Shown here piece after piece: positions 9,467 to 17,175 of a stretch of 64,000 bases of DNA (within the stretch, counting starts at the first letter, position 1; each line of letters opens with the position of its first letter). A program made the position numbers and the translations under genes. Under the pieces are notes generated by a model. It did no database searches. It was not told the origin of the DNA and saw nothing but the letters and a program-made list of their open reading frames with translations. This stretch comes from Saccharomonospora xinjiangensis XJ-54. Its GTDB lineage: Bacteria; Actinomycetota; Actinomycetes; Mycobacteriales; Pseudonocardiaceae. The stretch is taken from NCBI RefSeq assembly GCF_000258175.1, contig NZ_JH636049.1, positions 1,448,982-1,512,981 on the forward strand. Reading direction: 5' to 3'.

Positions 9467-9655
9467 GGCGAGTTACTTACCACGCATCAGGCCACCGTGG
9501 TAGCCGAACGGTCACTCCTGGCCTCCCTTTCCCGCGTGTGAACTCCGTCGCAGCGGGGTTGGGCGGGGTTTTCCTCCGGTGGGACGCTGGAAAGTACCAA
9601 CGATCCACGACCCGGGGACCCAGAGTGGCCTCGAGGGAAGGACGGTGCGACAGCG

Positions 9656-10573
9656 ATGTCACCCGACACACCACGCTCTCGTGCGGAAGCCTCATCGGCG
9701 AGCACGGACAGTGCACACACCCAGGACAGCGAGACGACGGCGCCCTACGGGCAGCCGCCCGAGCAGGCGCCGCTGCGCAAGCGGGTTCGCATCCACCACC
9801 TTCAGGAGCTGAAGGAACGCGGCGAGCCGTGGCCGATGCTCACCGCCTACGACACCTACACGGCCCGCCTCTTCGAGGACGCGGGCATTCCGGTGTTGCT
9901 GGTCGGCGACTCGGCGGCCAACACGGTGTACGCATACGAGTCCTCCCTGCCCGTCACGGTCGAGGAGATGCTGTTCCTCGTCAGGGCGGTCACCAGGTCG
10001 GTGACGAAGCCGCTCGTGGTGGCCGATCTGCCGTTCGGCTCGTACCAGGTCTCGCCGGAACAGGCGGTGGCCACGTCGGTGCGGTTCATGAAGGAGGGCA
10101 GGGCCCACGCCGTCAAGCTGGAGGGCGGCCGCCGGTTCGCACCGCATGTCGAGGCCGTGACCTCGGCCGGGGTGCCCGTGATGGGGCACATCGGTTTCAC
10201 CCCGCAGAGCGAGCACAGCCTCGGTGGCTATCGCGTCCAGGGGCGCGGAGCCGCCGGTGACGCTCTGATCGCGGACGCGCTGGCGTTGCAGGACGCGGGT
10301 GCGTTCGCGGTGGTCATGGAAATGGTGCCCGCCGAGGTCGCCAAGCAGATCACCCACGAGCTGACCATTCCCACGGTGGGCATCGGTGCGGGACCGGACT
10401 GCGACGCGCAGGTGCTCGTGTGGCAGGACATGGCGGGGCTGCGCACCGGACGCGTCCCGCGTTTCGTCAAGCAGTACGCCGATCTCGCCGGTGCGCTGAC
10501 CACGGCGGCGCGGACGTTCGCCGACGAGGTGCGCGGCCGGTCGTTCCCCACGCCCGAGCACACCTTCCACTGA
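9656..10573 (+). CDS. panB: 3-methyl-2-oxobutanoate hydroxymethyltransferase
   Basis: 305-residue PanB, first enzyme of pantothenate synthesis (alpha-ketoisovalerate + methylene-tetrahydrofolate to ketopantoate). Recognised by [85 protein letters not shown] and [20 protein letters not shown]. The metal-ligand Asp residues of VGDSAAN and VADLPFG are present. Compared with the M. tuberculosis enzyme (281 aa) there is a polar, low-complexity N-terminal extension of about 25 residues that looks disordered. The ATG at 9656 follows GAAGGAC at somewhat long spacing; a shorter start cannot be excluded. It is monocistronic, with a hairpin downstream. Confidence 0.95.
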   Translation: MSPDTPRSRAEASSASTDSAHTQDSETTAPYGQPPEQAPLRKRVRIHHLQELKERGEPWPMLTAYDTYTARLFEDAGIPVLLVGDSAANTVYAYESSLPVTVEEMLFLVRAVTRSVTKPLVVADLPFGSYQVSPEQAVATSVRFMKEGRAHAVKLEGGRRFAPHVEAVTSAGVPVMGHIGFTPQSEHSLGGYRVQGRGAAGDALIADALALQDAGAFAVVMEMVPAEVAKQITHELTIPTVGIGAGPDCDAQVLVWQDMAGLRTGRVPRFVKQYADLAGALTTAARTFADEVRGRSFPTPEHTFH

Positions 10574-10647
10574 CCTCACCGGCACCGCCGACCACCACCA
10601 CCGCCACCACCGACGTCACCGTCACCGGCGTCGCGGCGGACCTGCTA

Positions 10648-10696
10648 AGAACGACCCCGCGCCGCAGGGTGACGCCTGTCGGCGCGGGGTCGTTCT
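10648..10696 (+). terminator. Strong hairpin between panB and the proline iminopeptidase gene
   Basis: A perfect 16-bp inverted repeat: AGAACGACCCCGCGCC at 10648-10663 pairs with GGCGCGGGGTCGTTCT at 10681-10696. The 17-nt loop itself can form four more pairs. There is no T-run after it, which is normal for actinobacterial terminators. It begins 75 nt after panB and ends 5 nt before the GGGAGG ribosome-binding site of the next gene, so it could also act as a 5' leader structure. Confidence 0.7.
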
Positions 10697-10713
10697 CGTA
10701 CGGGAGGTCAGCG

Positions 10714-11694
10714 GTGTCGCAGGTCGTGCCGGAGCCGGAGCTCTACCCGCCGATCACGCCACACGCCAGCGGCATGCTGGACGTCGGCGAAGGGCAGCGG
10801 GTGTACTGGGAGGCCAGTGGCAGGCCGGACGGCAAGCCCGCCGTCGTGCTGCATGGTGGTCCCGGCGGCGGGAGCAGCCCGCTCTCCCGCAGGCATTTCG
10901 ACCCCGCCGTGTACCGGATCGTGCAGTTCGATCAGCGTGGCTGCGGCCGGAGCACCCCGCACGTCGGCGACGACGACGTCGATCTCTCAGTGAACACGAC
11001 CTGGCACCTCGTGGCCGACATGGAGGTGCTACGCGAGCATCTCGGCATCGGGAGCTGGCTCGTGTTCGGCGGCTCGTGGGGTGCCACGCTCGCGCTCGCC
11101 TACGCCGAGACCCATCCCCGGCGCGTCAGCGAACTGGTGCTGCGCGGGGTGTTCACCGCGAGGAAGCCGGAACTCGACTGGCTCTACAACGGCGGTGCGG
11201 GCCACCTCTTCCCCGAGGCGTGGCAACGCTACGTCGAGCTCGTGCCGCCGTCGGCGCGGGACGATCTCCTCGCCGCCTACGCAGACCTCGTCGCGAGCGC
11301 GGACCCCGACACAGCCCTGCGTGCGGCCGTCGCGTGGAGCGCGTGGGAAGGCGCGATCGTGTCGATCACACCGCAGTCGCACTTCCTCTCCGGCTACAGC
11401 GCCCCGCCGTTCGCCGTCGCCTTCGCCCGGATCGCCCTGCACTACTTCACTCACGGCGCGTGGCTCGACGAAGGGCAGCTGTTGCGCGACGCCGACCGGC
11501 TCGCGGGGATTCCCGGCCACATCGTGCAGGGCCGCTACGACGTGGTGTGCCCGCCCGTCACGGCCTTCGACCTGCATCGCGCGTGGCCCGGCTCGACGTT
11601 GACCGTGGTCGAGGGCGCGGGGCACGCGGTCACCGACCCCGGCGTGCTCGCTGCTCTTCGGCGCGCGACCGACACCTTCGCGGTGAACCGCTGA
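10714..11694 (+). CDS. pip: Proline iminopeptidase (alpha/beta hydrolase, S33)
   Basis: 326-residue cytosolic peptidase expected to remove N-terminal proline from peptides. The oxyanion motif HGGPGGG is near residue 48, the nucleophile elbow GGSWG near 121, the catalytic Asp in VQGRYDVVCPP near 274 and the His in GAGHAV near 303. FDQRGCGRSTPH and the NTTWHLVADMEVLREHLGI stretch are diagnostic of S33 proline iminopeptidases. I chose GTG 10714 because GGGAGG stands 8 nt upstream and because longer in-frame extension would run through the hairpin. Monocistronic, it converges with the TroA-like gene. Confidence 0.9.
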   Translation: MSQVVPEPELYPPITPHASGMLDVGEGQRVYWEASGRPDGKPAVVLHGGPGGGSSPLSRRHFDPAVYRIVQFDQRGCGRSTPHVGDDDVDLSVNTTWHLVADMEVLREHLGIGSWLVFGGSWGATLALAYAETHPRRVSELVLRGVFTARKPELDWLYNGGAGHLFPEAWQRYVELVPPSARDDLLAAYADLVASADPDTALRAAVAWSAWEGAIVSITPQSHFLSGYSAPPFAVAFARIALHYFTHGAWLDEGQLLRDADRLAGIPGHIVQGRYDVVCPPVTAFDLHRAWPGSTLTVVEGAGHAVTDPGVLAALRRATDTFAVNR

Positions 11695-11716
11695 ACCGGC
11701 ACCGCTGACGGGGCCG

Positions 11717-12493
11717 TCACCGCGTCCGCACCCGCGAGAGCGCGGCGTCGAGTTCTCCCCTGGCGTCGGCCAGTGAGGGGCCGTACCACGTGAGCCGCCG
11801 CCCCGACACCAGCACGTAGGGGATGCCGGGAAAGTGGTCCGGGCCGTCGTCGTCGGTGAAGACGTACGGCTCGTCGGGCAGCACGAGCAGGTCGGCCTCG
11901 CCGTCGGCGAAGCGGGCCCTCAACTCCGCGACGTCAGGCCGCGGATAGCGGTCGGCGTGATCGGCGTAGACGTTGTGGACGCCGAGGCGACGCAACACAT
12001 CACCGCCGAAGGTGTCCCTACCGAGCACCACCCAGGGCTTGCGCCAGACCGGCACGACGGCGCGGGTGCGCACGGGAGCCGGGTCACGGAAAGCGCGGTC
12101 GGCCTTGGTGAGCCACGCGGGCACCTCGACGTCGAAGGCGTGCGTGAACAGCGTGCGCAGCGACTCCAGCGCCATGGGCACGGTCGCGGGCGCCTCGGTG
12201 ACCCACACGGCGATACCGGCCTCACGCAGGCGGCGCACGTCCTCCGGCCGGTTCTCCTCCGCGTTGCCCACCACCAGATCCGGCGCGCAGTCCAGCATCG
12301 CATCGACCTTCGGGTACTTCGATCCGCCCACCCTGACGACGTCGAGGTCGGCGGGATGCGTGCAGTAGTCGGTGGCCCCCACCAGAATCCCCGGCACGGT
12401 CACCGCCACCGCCTCCGTCAACGACGGCACCAGTGACACGACCCTGCGCGGAGGCCGGGGCAAGGCGACGTCGTCGCCCAGATCGTCCTTCAC
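11717..12493 (-). CDS. TroA-like helical-backbone metal/cobalamin receptor, cytoplasmic form
   Basis: 258-residue protein of the periplasmic-binding-protein fold typified by BtuF/FepB. Visible blocks are RRVVSLVPSLTEAV at the N-terminus, VGATDYCTHP, VRVGGSKYPKVDAMLDCAPDLVVGNAEENRPEDV, then VVLGRDTFGGDVLRRLG and the C-terminal PDEPYVFTDDDGPDHFPGIPYVLVSGRRLTWYG. No signal peptide or lipobox precedes the domain, so it is not a classical ABC receptor; several actinobacteria carry such solitary forms. The start is GTG 12493, which overlaps the stop of the DUF4326 gene as GTGA, indicating coupling with that gene and the RNB nuclease upstream. The ligand is unknown. Confidence 0.75.
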   Translation of the reverse strand: MKDDLGDDVALPRPPRRVVSLVPSLTEAVAVTVPGILVGATDYCTHPADLDVVRVGGSKYPKVDAMLDCAPDLVVGNAEENRPEDVRRLREAGIAVWVTEAPATVPMALESLRTLFTHAFDVEVPAWLTKADRAFRDPAPVRTRAVVPVWRKPWVVLGRDTFGGDVLRRLGVHNVYADHADRYPRPDVAELRARFADGEADLLVLPDEPYVFTDDDGPDHFPGIPYVLVSGRRLTWYGPSLADARGELDAALSRVRTR

Positions 12494-12897
12494 GTCGTGT
12501 ACTCCAGCAGAACGTCGGCATGGCAGGGCTCCGGGGTGCACCAGCAGCCCAGCGCCCGCCCGTTCAGTTCGCCGCCACGCAGGCGGCGCAGCAGTTCGGG
12601 CTGCTCGCGAAGGTATTCGCGGTAGTGCCGGACCATCGCCCTGCGGTCCTTGCCCGCCTCCTTCACGAAGGGGTTGGCGAAGTCGGACTCCGGCCACGAA
12701 TGCCGGTTACTTCCGTGTCCGACGTAGGTGATGAGGTCACGCTCGGCCAGCCACGGCACGAGCCGCTTGTGCGGCCCCGACTTTCGGACGTTCACGACGA
12801 CGCTGTACCCGGCCAGTACCTGGTCCCTCAGCGCCTTCTCGTCGTCGGTCCAGCCCTGGTCCCGCTGCTTCTCGCCGTTCTCGTCACGCTTGCTCAA
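12490..12897 (-). CDS. DUF4326 protein
   Basis: About 135 residues. It is recognised by the family pattern: VVNVRKSGPHKRLVPWLA, GSNRHSWPESDFANPFV, then RHYREYLREQPELL and the C-terminal GCWCTPEPCHADVL, where Cys/His residues could bind a metal. DUF4326 has no established function; related genes often occur in phages. I place the start at TTG 12897, because GGAGGG stands 6 nt upstream, rather than at the ATG 24 nt further upstream, which has poor spacing. The start lies inside the 3' end of the RNB nuclease gene (14-nt overlap) and the stop overlaps the next gene as GTGA, so all three are translationally coupled. Confidence 0.75.
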   Translation of the reverse strand: MSKRDENGEKQRDQGWTDDEKALRDQVLAGYSVVVNVRKSGPHKRLVPWLAERDLITYVGHGSNRHSWPESDFANPFVKEAGKDRRAMVRHYREYLREQPELLRRLRGGELNGRALGCWCTPEPCHADVLLEYTT

Positions 12898-14302
12898 AAC
12901 ACACCCTCCGGTTGGCGACATCGACCTCGGTGAGCCGCACCGTGACCTCGGTGCCCTCCTGCGCCGTCACGCCGGCGCAGCGCGCCAGCACAGGCGGGTT
13001 CTCGACGAACACCTCCGCCGTACCCGACGAGCCCGACCGCAGCACGACCCCGTCGAACGTCGTGCCGACGTGGTCGGCGAGCACCCACGCCCCGACCTGG
13101 TCGAGGCAGGCCCGCTCGACCTGCGACGCCCTCGCGTCGGAAAGACCCATCAGCCTCGGCAGCTCGGGAAGGGCACGGCGCACCCACTCCGGCACCTCGT
13201 CCCCCGCTGTGACCGCGAGACACACCTCGGTGGCGAAGCGATCCACCAGCCGCCGGATCGGCGCGGTCACATGCGCGTAAGGGCCGCCGATGCCCGCATG
13301 ACCGACACAGTCCGGAACCTCGCCGTCGAAGGCCGTGTACCCCGCTCCCCTGAGCAACCGCACCGTGCCCGCGTGCAACGCCAGCGACGACGGCTCGGCC
13401 GGATCGAGCCCCGACAGCACCTCCGCCACGCCTGCCGTGTCGGGCCACGGCACGCCGAGCGCACGGGCCGACCGGCGCAGCCAGTCCACCGCGTCGTCTC
13501 CTGCCTCGGGCACCGTGCGCAGCACACCGATCCCTGCCTCGATCATCAGTTCCGCCGCGGCCATCCCCGTGAGCAGGGAGATCTCGGCGTTCCACTCCTC
13601 GACGTCGTGTCTCGGCCTTCGCACCAGCGCCCAGCCGCCCTGCGGCCCCGTGCTGATGCGTTGCTCGGGCACCTGTGGCTCCAGCGCGCCCCGCAGCATC
13701 GCCAGCTCACGCCGCAACCTGCCCAGTTCGGGAAGCAGCGCGACGGAAGGATGAGGTGTGCCGTCCCGCAGCGCCGTGGCCACCGTGTCGTAGTCGAGCC
13801 GCTCCTGCGAACGGACCCAGGCGCGGCGTACCCGCACGGCGAAGGGCTCGCCGTCGGCGTCCACGTCGAGGGTCCACAACACCGAGGGCCGCACCACGCC
13901 GGGCAGCAGGCTCGCCGCGTGCTCGGACAGGATCGCCGGGTGCAGTTCCACGTTGCCGTCCGGCAGATACAGCGTCTGACCGCGACCTCTGGCCTCGGCG
14001 TCCAGCGCCCCGCCCGGTGAGACGAACGCGGCGACGTCGGCGATCGCGTAATGCACGCGGAAGCCGGACCTGCCCCGCCGCTCCAGCAGCATGGCCTGGT
14101 CGAGGTCCTTGGACCCCGGCGGATCGACGGTCACCAGCGGCAGTCCGGTGGCGTCCTCGCGAGGGTGACAGCCGGGCGCGGGGTCGCTCGCCACGGCTTC
14201 GGCCTCGGCGAGGGCGCCGGGAGAGAAGGACTCCGGCAGCGCGAACTCGGCGCGCAGCGAGGCGAAGTCGCCGGCGCCCTGGCCGTGCGCCACCAGAGCC
14301 AC
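12884..14302 (-). CDS. RNB-domain ribonuclease (RNase II/R family)
   Basis: 472-residue exoribonuclease of the RNB superfamily. The catalytic acidic block DPPGSKDLDQAM near residue 60 supplies the Mg-binding aspartates. It is followed by GFRVHYAIADVAAFV, LYLPDGNVELHP, the substrate-clamping blocks and PYAHVTAPIRRLVDRFA near 390. It is shorter than E. coli RNase II/R; N-terminal cold-shock domains are absent and the C-terminal S1-like part is reduced (VTVRLTEVDVANRRVCFE). This compact form is common in actinobacteria. Expected role: 3'-5' degradation of RNA in the cytoplasm. It is the first gene of a three-gene overlapping operon with DUF4326 and a TroA-like protein. Confidence 0.85.
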   Translation of the reverse strand: MALVAHGQGAGDFASLRAEFALPESFSPGALAEAEAVASDPAPGCHPREDATGLPLVTVDPPGSKDLDQAMLLERRGRSGFRVHYAIADVAAFVSPGGALDAEARGRGQTLYLPDGNVELHPAILSEHAASLLPGVVRPSVLWTLDVDADGEPFAVRVRRAWVRSQERLDYDTVATALRDGTPHPSVALLPELGRLRRELAMLRGALEPQVPEQRISTGPQGGWALVRRPRHDVEEWNAEISLLTGMAAAELMIEAGIGVLRTVPEAGDDAVDWLRRSARALGVPWPDTAGVAEVLSGLDPAEPSSLALHAGTVRLLRGAGYTAFDGEVPDCVGHAGIGGPYAHVTAPIRRLVDRFATEVCLAVTAGDEVPEWVRRALPELPRLMGLSDARASQVERACLDQVGAWVLADHVGTTFDGVVLRSGSSGTAEVFVENPPVLARCAGVTAQEGTEVTVRLTEVDVANRRVCFEQA

Positions 14303-14364
14303 TCCTCGACCCTAACCCGGTGGCGCCAGGCCGTGCCCGGTCATCGGATCAGCCGCGTGCCCAC

Positions 14365-14586
14365 TCACCGCTCGCCGAGGTCCTCGCCCTCCCACTCAGC
14401 CTCTGCCTCGTCGGCGCGTTTCGTGCGCTCCCTGGCGATCTCGAGTGCGCGGCGCGCTGTGGCCTCGTCGGGATACGGCCCCATGAGGTCGATGGCACGC
14501 GACAGCTCGCCGTGCTCGACCTCGCCCGTGCGCGTGTTGTACCACCAGCCCTCAGGCGGATTCGAGTCCTTACGTTTGGGTGCCAT
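14365..14586 (-). CDS. Small conserved acidic/basic protein, unknown function
   Basis: 73-residue protein beginning MAPKRKDSNPPEGWWYNTRTGEVE and rich in charged residues towards the end (ERTKRADEAEAEWEGEDLGE). The pattern EGWWYNTRTGEVEHG...GPYPDEATARRALEIARER is a compact domain that I believe is conserved in actinobacteria, with the central part reminiscent of a SPOR-like fold; this is an impression, not an assignment. Codon use is strongly G/C at third positions, so it is coding. It lies between the RNB nuclease and the T4SS-like operon, same strand, with about 24 nt to the upstream gene's stop. Confidence 0.6.
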   Translation of the reverse strand: MAPKRKDSNPPEGWWYNTRTGEVEHGELSRAIDLMGPYPDEATARRALEIARERTKRADEAEAEWEGEDLGER

Positions 14587-14610
14587 ACCTGTCAGCGTGG
14601 CACGGACGAC

Positions 14611-15516
14611 TCAGCGGCGGTAGCGGTAAGGGATCTCCGTGGGCTCATCGCCTGTCGGGCCGAACTCCGGCTGTGCCTCGCTCGCACTCGCCTTCACCTC
14701 GGGCGGTGGCTCGCTCTGCCGGTCGTCGTGCCCGCCGCGCGAGGCGGTGGTCTCGTCTTCCAGATCGTCGAACCAGTCTCGATCGTCCGGACCGCGCTCC
14801 GGCGATGCCGGGGGCGGTCCTGGCGTCTCCGGCATCGGCACCGGCTCGGGCACCGCGACGGGGGGTGGCGCGAGTGACGGTGCGGTGGGCGGTGGAGGAA
14901 GCGGCGGCACCGCCGGTGTCGTCGCCGGTGCGGGGGTGGTGCGCCACACCGGTTGCGGACCGATGTTCATGGGCGCCGCACCCGGCTTGCCTGCCCCGCG
15001 TTCCCCCCGGTCGTCGGCACCCCCGGGTTCGCGCACGATCGGGTCGAGGCAGGGCACCAGGACCACGGTGTTCGCGGGTTCGTCCACGCGCCGCCCTGAA
15101 CGGTCGCGATAGACCATCTCGCCGTCCGTGTCGAGTTCCACGAGGTAACCCGCTTCGGCGAGCTGCTCCTCGTCCAGATCCACCAGCCGCTCCGGCCGCG
15201 ACGGCACGACGCGGTAGGCGGGCCACGACAGGGACCGATGGGTCTCGTGGAACTGCGCCAGCAACGCCGCCATCTGCTGCTGCCAGGGCAGCGGCATGTT
15301 CTCGGCGAGAGACCGTGGCAGCACCACGTAGTCGTCCGTGATCCCCGGCGCCTCCACGGACAACCGATCGGCCAGCGGCGTACTCGACGCGGGAGCCCGG
15401 CCGGGCGGCTGGTTCACCTGCCTGCCTTGTGCGGAGATCCCGAACGCGGCGTCGAACGCCTGCGGCACCACCACCGGGCTCTTCGACTTACGCCGCTTGC
15501 CCCACTTCTTGCCCAC
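14611..15516 (-). CDS. Proline-rich protein, last gene of the T4SS-like operon
   Basis: 301-residue protein with no recognised family. It has a basic N-terminus (MGKKWGKRRKSKS), then a folded-looking segment (about 50-165) with YVVLPRSLAENMPLPWQQQMAALLAQFHETH, PAYRVVPSRPERL and the pattern AGYLVELDTDGEMVYRDRSGRRVDEPANTVVLVP. From about residue 190 it becomes a long Pro/Ala tail ending in acidic and polar sequence. No signal peptide or membrane segment. It begins 9 nt after the lysozyme/NlpC gene and is surely in the same operon. A cytoplasmic accessory or substrate-docking role is possible but is inference. Confidence 0.65.
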   Translation of the reverse strand: MGKKWGKRRKSKSPVVVPQAFDAAFGISAQGRQVNQPPGRAPASSTPLADRLSVEAPGITDDYVVLPRSLAENMPLPWQQQMAALLAQFHETHRSLSWPAYRVVPSRPERLVDLDEEQLAEAGYLVELDTDGEMVYRDRSGRRVDEPANTVVLVPCLDPIVREPGGADDRGERGAGKPGAAPMNIGPQPVWRTTPAPATTPAVPPLPPPPTAPSLAPPPVAVPEPVPMPETPGPPPASPERGPDDRDWFDDLEDETTASRGGHDDRQSEPPPEVKASASEAQPEFGPTGDEPTEIPYRYRR

Positions 15517-15525
15517 GCTGTCTCC

Positions 15526-16515
15526 TCACACCCCCGGCCGCACGGCCTGCGGCACCAGACCGGCCTCGTCGAACGAGAAGTCCCGCGTGTGCACGGGCAC
15601 CCCCGACTGCTGTGCCTCCACGATCTTTCCGTCACCCAGGTACATGGCGACGTGGTGAATGGTGGACGGGTCCGCCGAGTCGTAGGCCCAGAACACCAGA
15701 TCACCCGGCTGAGCCTGCTCCACCGGCAGCATCGCGCCCGCCTTGTACTGGTCGCGCGACACGCGCGGCAACGAGATCCCCGCCGACTCGTAGGCCCGCA
15801 ACATCAGTCCGGAGCAGTCGTACGAGTCGGGGCCGGTCGCTCCCCACACGTAGGGGTCTCCGCGCTCGTCCAGCGCGAATTCGATGGCCTCGGCCGCCTC
15901 TTCGTTGGGCGGCAGCGCGGCCCCGAGGCCGGTGCCGCAGCCCGTGGCGTCCGGCACCTCCCCCATCGTCTCGACGAGATACGCCGCCATGGGCTCCCAT
16001 TGGTGGTAGCGGTCGGGAAACGCCGAACGTTCCACGGCCTGAGCCGCGTCCCCCGGTCGCATACCCTCCCAGTCGGGCAGAGCCTCCAGCACGTCGTAGA
16101 ACTTGTTCACCGCGTATCTCGGGTCCGTGACCTGAGCGGGCGAACCCCAGCCCATCGAGGGCCGCATCTGGAAGATGCCGAGCGAGTCGCGGTCGCCGTA
16201 GTTGACGTTACGCAGACCCGACTCGGTCATGCCTGCCTGGATGGCGATCTGCCATGCCCTCGGTGACAGTTCGCGTTCCTTGCCGATCGAGATGATGAGC
16301 GACACCGTGCCCAGTTGCTCGTCGGTCAGGTTCGCAGCGTCGGTCCCACCCCTGCCCTGCTGACCCGGCTGGGTTGGGCCGAGGGCGGCGTTGCAGCTCA
16401 GCGGGGTGGCTGCGGCCTGTTGCCGCTGGCTGTCCAGCACCATCACCGCACCGGCAGCCACGAACACCGTGGTGGCCGCGGCGGCGACGAATCCGATCAG
16501 CAGTCCGGCACGCAC
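15526..16515 (-). CDS. VirB1-like bifunctional lysozyme/transglycosylase and NlpC/P60 peptidase
   Basis: 329-residue envelope hydrolase with a signal anchor at residues 1-25 (GLLIGFVAAAATTVFVAAGAV). Domain 1 (~65-180) is lysozyme-like, with AIQAGMTESGLRNVNYGDRDSLGIFQMRPSMGWG holding the likely catalytic Glu and YAVNKFYDVLEALPDW. Domain 2 (~205-325) is NlpC/P60: YVWGATGPDSYDCSGLMLRAY has the catalytic Cys, HHVAMYLGDGKIVEA the His. This two-domain arrangement is that of Tn916 Orf14/TcpG proteins, which open peptidoglycan for a conjugation channel. The start is GTG 16515. It lies between the VirB8-like gene (16-nt gap) and the proline-rich gene. Confidence 0.88.
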   Translation of the reverse strand: MRAGLLIGFVAAAATTVFVAAGAVMVLDSQRQQAAATPLSCNAALGPTQPGQQGRGGTDAANLTDEQLGTVSLIISIGKERELSPRAWQIAIQAGMTESGLRNVNYGDRDSLGIFQMRPSMGWGSPAQVTDPRYAVNKFYDVLEALPDWEGMRPGDAAQAVERSAFPDRYHQWEPMAAYLVETMGEVPDATGCGTGLGAALPPNEEAAEAIEFALDERGDPYVWGATGPDSYDCSGLMLRAYESAGISLPRVSRDQYKAGAMLPVEQAQPGDLVFWAYDSADPSTIHHVAMYLGDGKIVEAQQSGVPVHTRDFSFDEAGLVPQAVRPGV

Positions 16516-16531
16516 GGCACAGTCACCCCCC

Positions 16532-17155
16532 TCACCCGGTTGCCTCGGTGTAGCCGGACACCTTCCACCCGTCGCCGGTCTCGATCACGGTGACGAGCAG
16601 AGCCGGCCCGTCTGTGGTGATCTCGGCCTTCACCGACTTCGGGTACGACTCGCGGGCCTTCGGCTCCCCGACGACCGTGGTGGCCTCGACGTTGCCGGGG
16701 TCCACTGTGCTCAGTTGTGGCAGGAATTCCTCTGTGGTGTGAGGGCGAAGGCTCTCCAACCACGCGTCCCCGGCTCCGTCCGCCCCGCTGTCGGGTGCGG
16801 ACACCCACGCCGTCGCCCACTGCTTCGCCACGCGCAGCGCCTCCGGCGCGGGTTCCACCGGCGTGGGTGTGGCGAGTGGTTCGGACAACCGGGTGGGCAG
16901 CGTCTCGCGGTCGAGAGTCGGCTCCGCGCCGACACCCGTGGTGCCGGTGGTGCCCTCCCGTGCCGATCCCGCCGCACCGGACGGCACCGATGCCGTCCCG
17001 GTGTCACCCACCAGCCTCGGCACGAGGATTCCGGCCGCCACCATGAGCGCGACGAGAAAGACGACGGTGCCGACAAGGTGTGTCGGCGAGCGCATCGGCC
17101 AGCCCCACAGGCGGCGATACACCGCGGCCCTGCCCCGGTTCGTGCGAATCGGCAT
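16532..17155 (-). CDS. TcpC/VirB8-like single-pass protein of the T4SS-like operon
   Basis: 207-residue bitopic protein with a basic cytoplasmic N-terminus (MPIRTNRGRAAVYRRLWGW), one transmembrane segment about residues 28-48 (THLVGTVVFLVALMVAAGIL) and a Ser/Thr/Gly-rich linker. An extracytoplasmic domain follows (about 110-207): LRVAKQWATAWV, EEFLPQLSTVDPGN, KAEITTDGPALLVTVIETGDGWKVSGYTEATG. That fold order (helices then a curved sheet ending in a WKVSGY-type strand) is like the NTF2-like domains of TcpC/VirB8. The family call rests on topology and operon position, not on a clear motif. Usual TcpC proteins carry two such domains; this has one. Confidence 0.65.
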   Translation of the reverse strand: MPIRTNRGRAAVYRRLWGWPMRSPTHLVGTVVFLVALMVAAGILVPRLVGDTGTASVPSGAAGSAREGTTGTTGVGAEPTLDRETLPTRLSEPLATPTPVEPAPEALRVAKQWATAWVSAPDSGADGAGDAWLESLRPHTTEEFLPQLSTVDPGNVEATTVVGEPKARESYPKSVKAEITTDGPALLVTVIETGDGWKVSGYTEATG

Positions 17156-17175
17156 GCCGTGCTCCCCCCGGCCCC

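Noticed and set aside
12898..12921. ATG 12921 as the DUF4326 start
   Set aside because: Poor ribosome-binding site spacing, while TTG 12897 has GGAGGG 6 nt upstream and the family sequence needs no extra residues.
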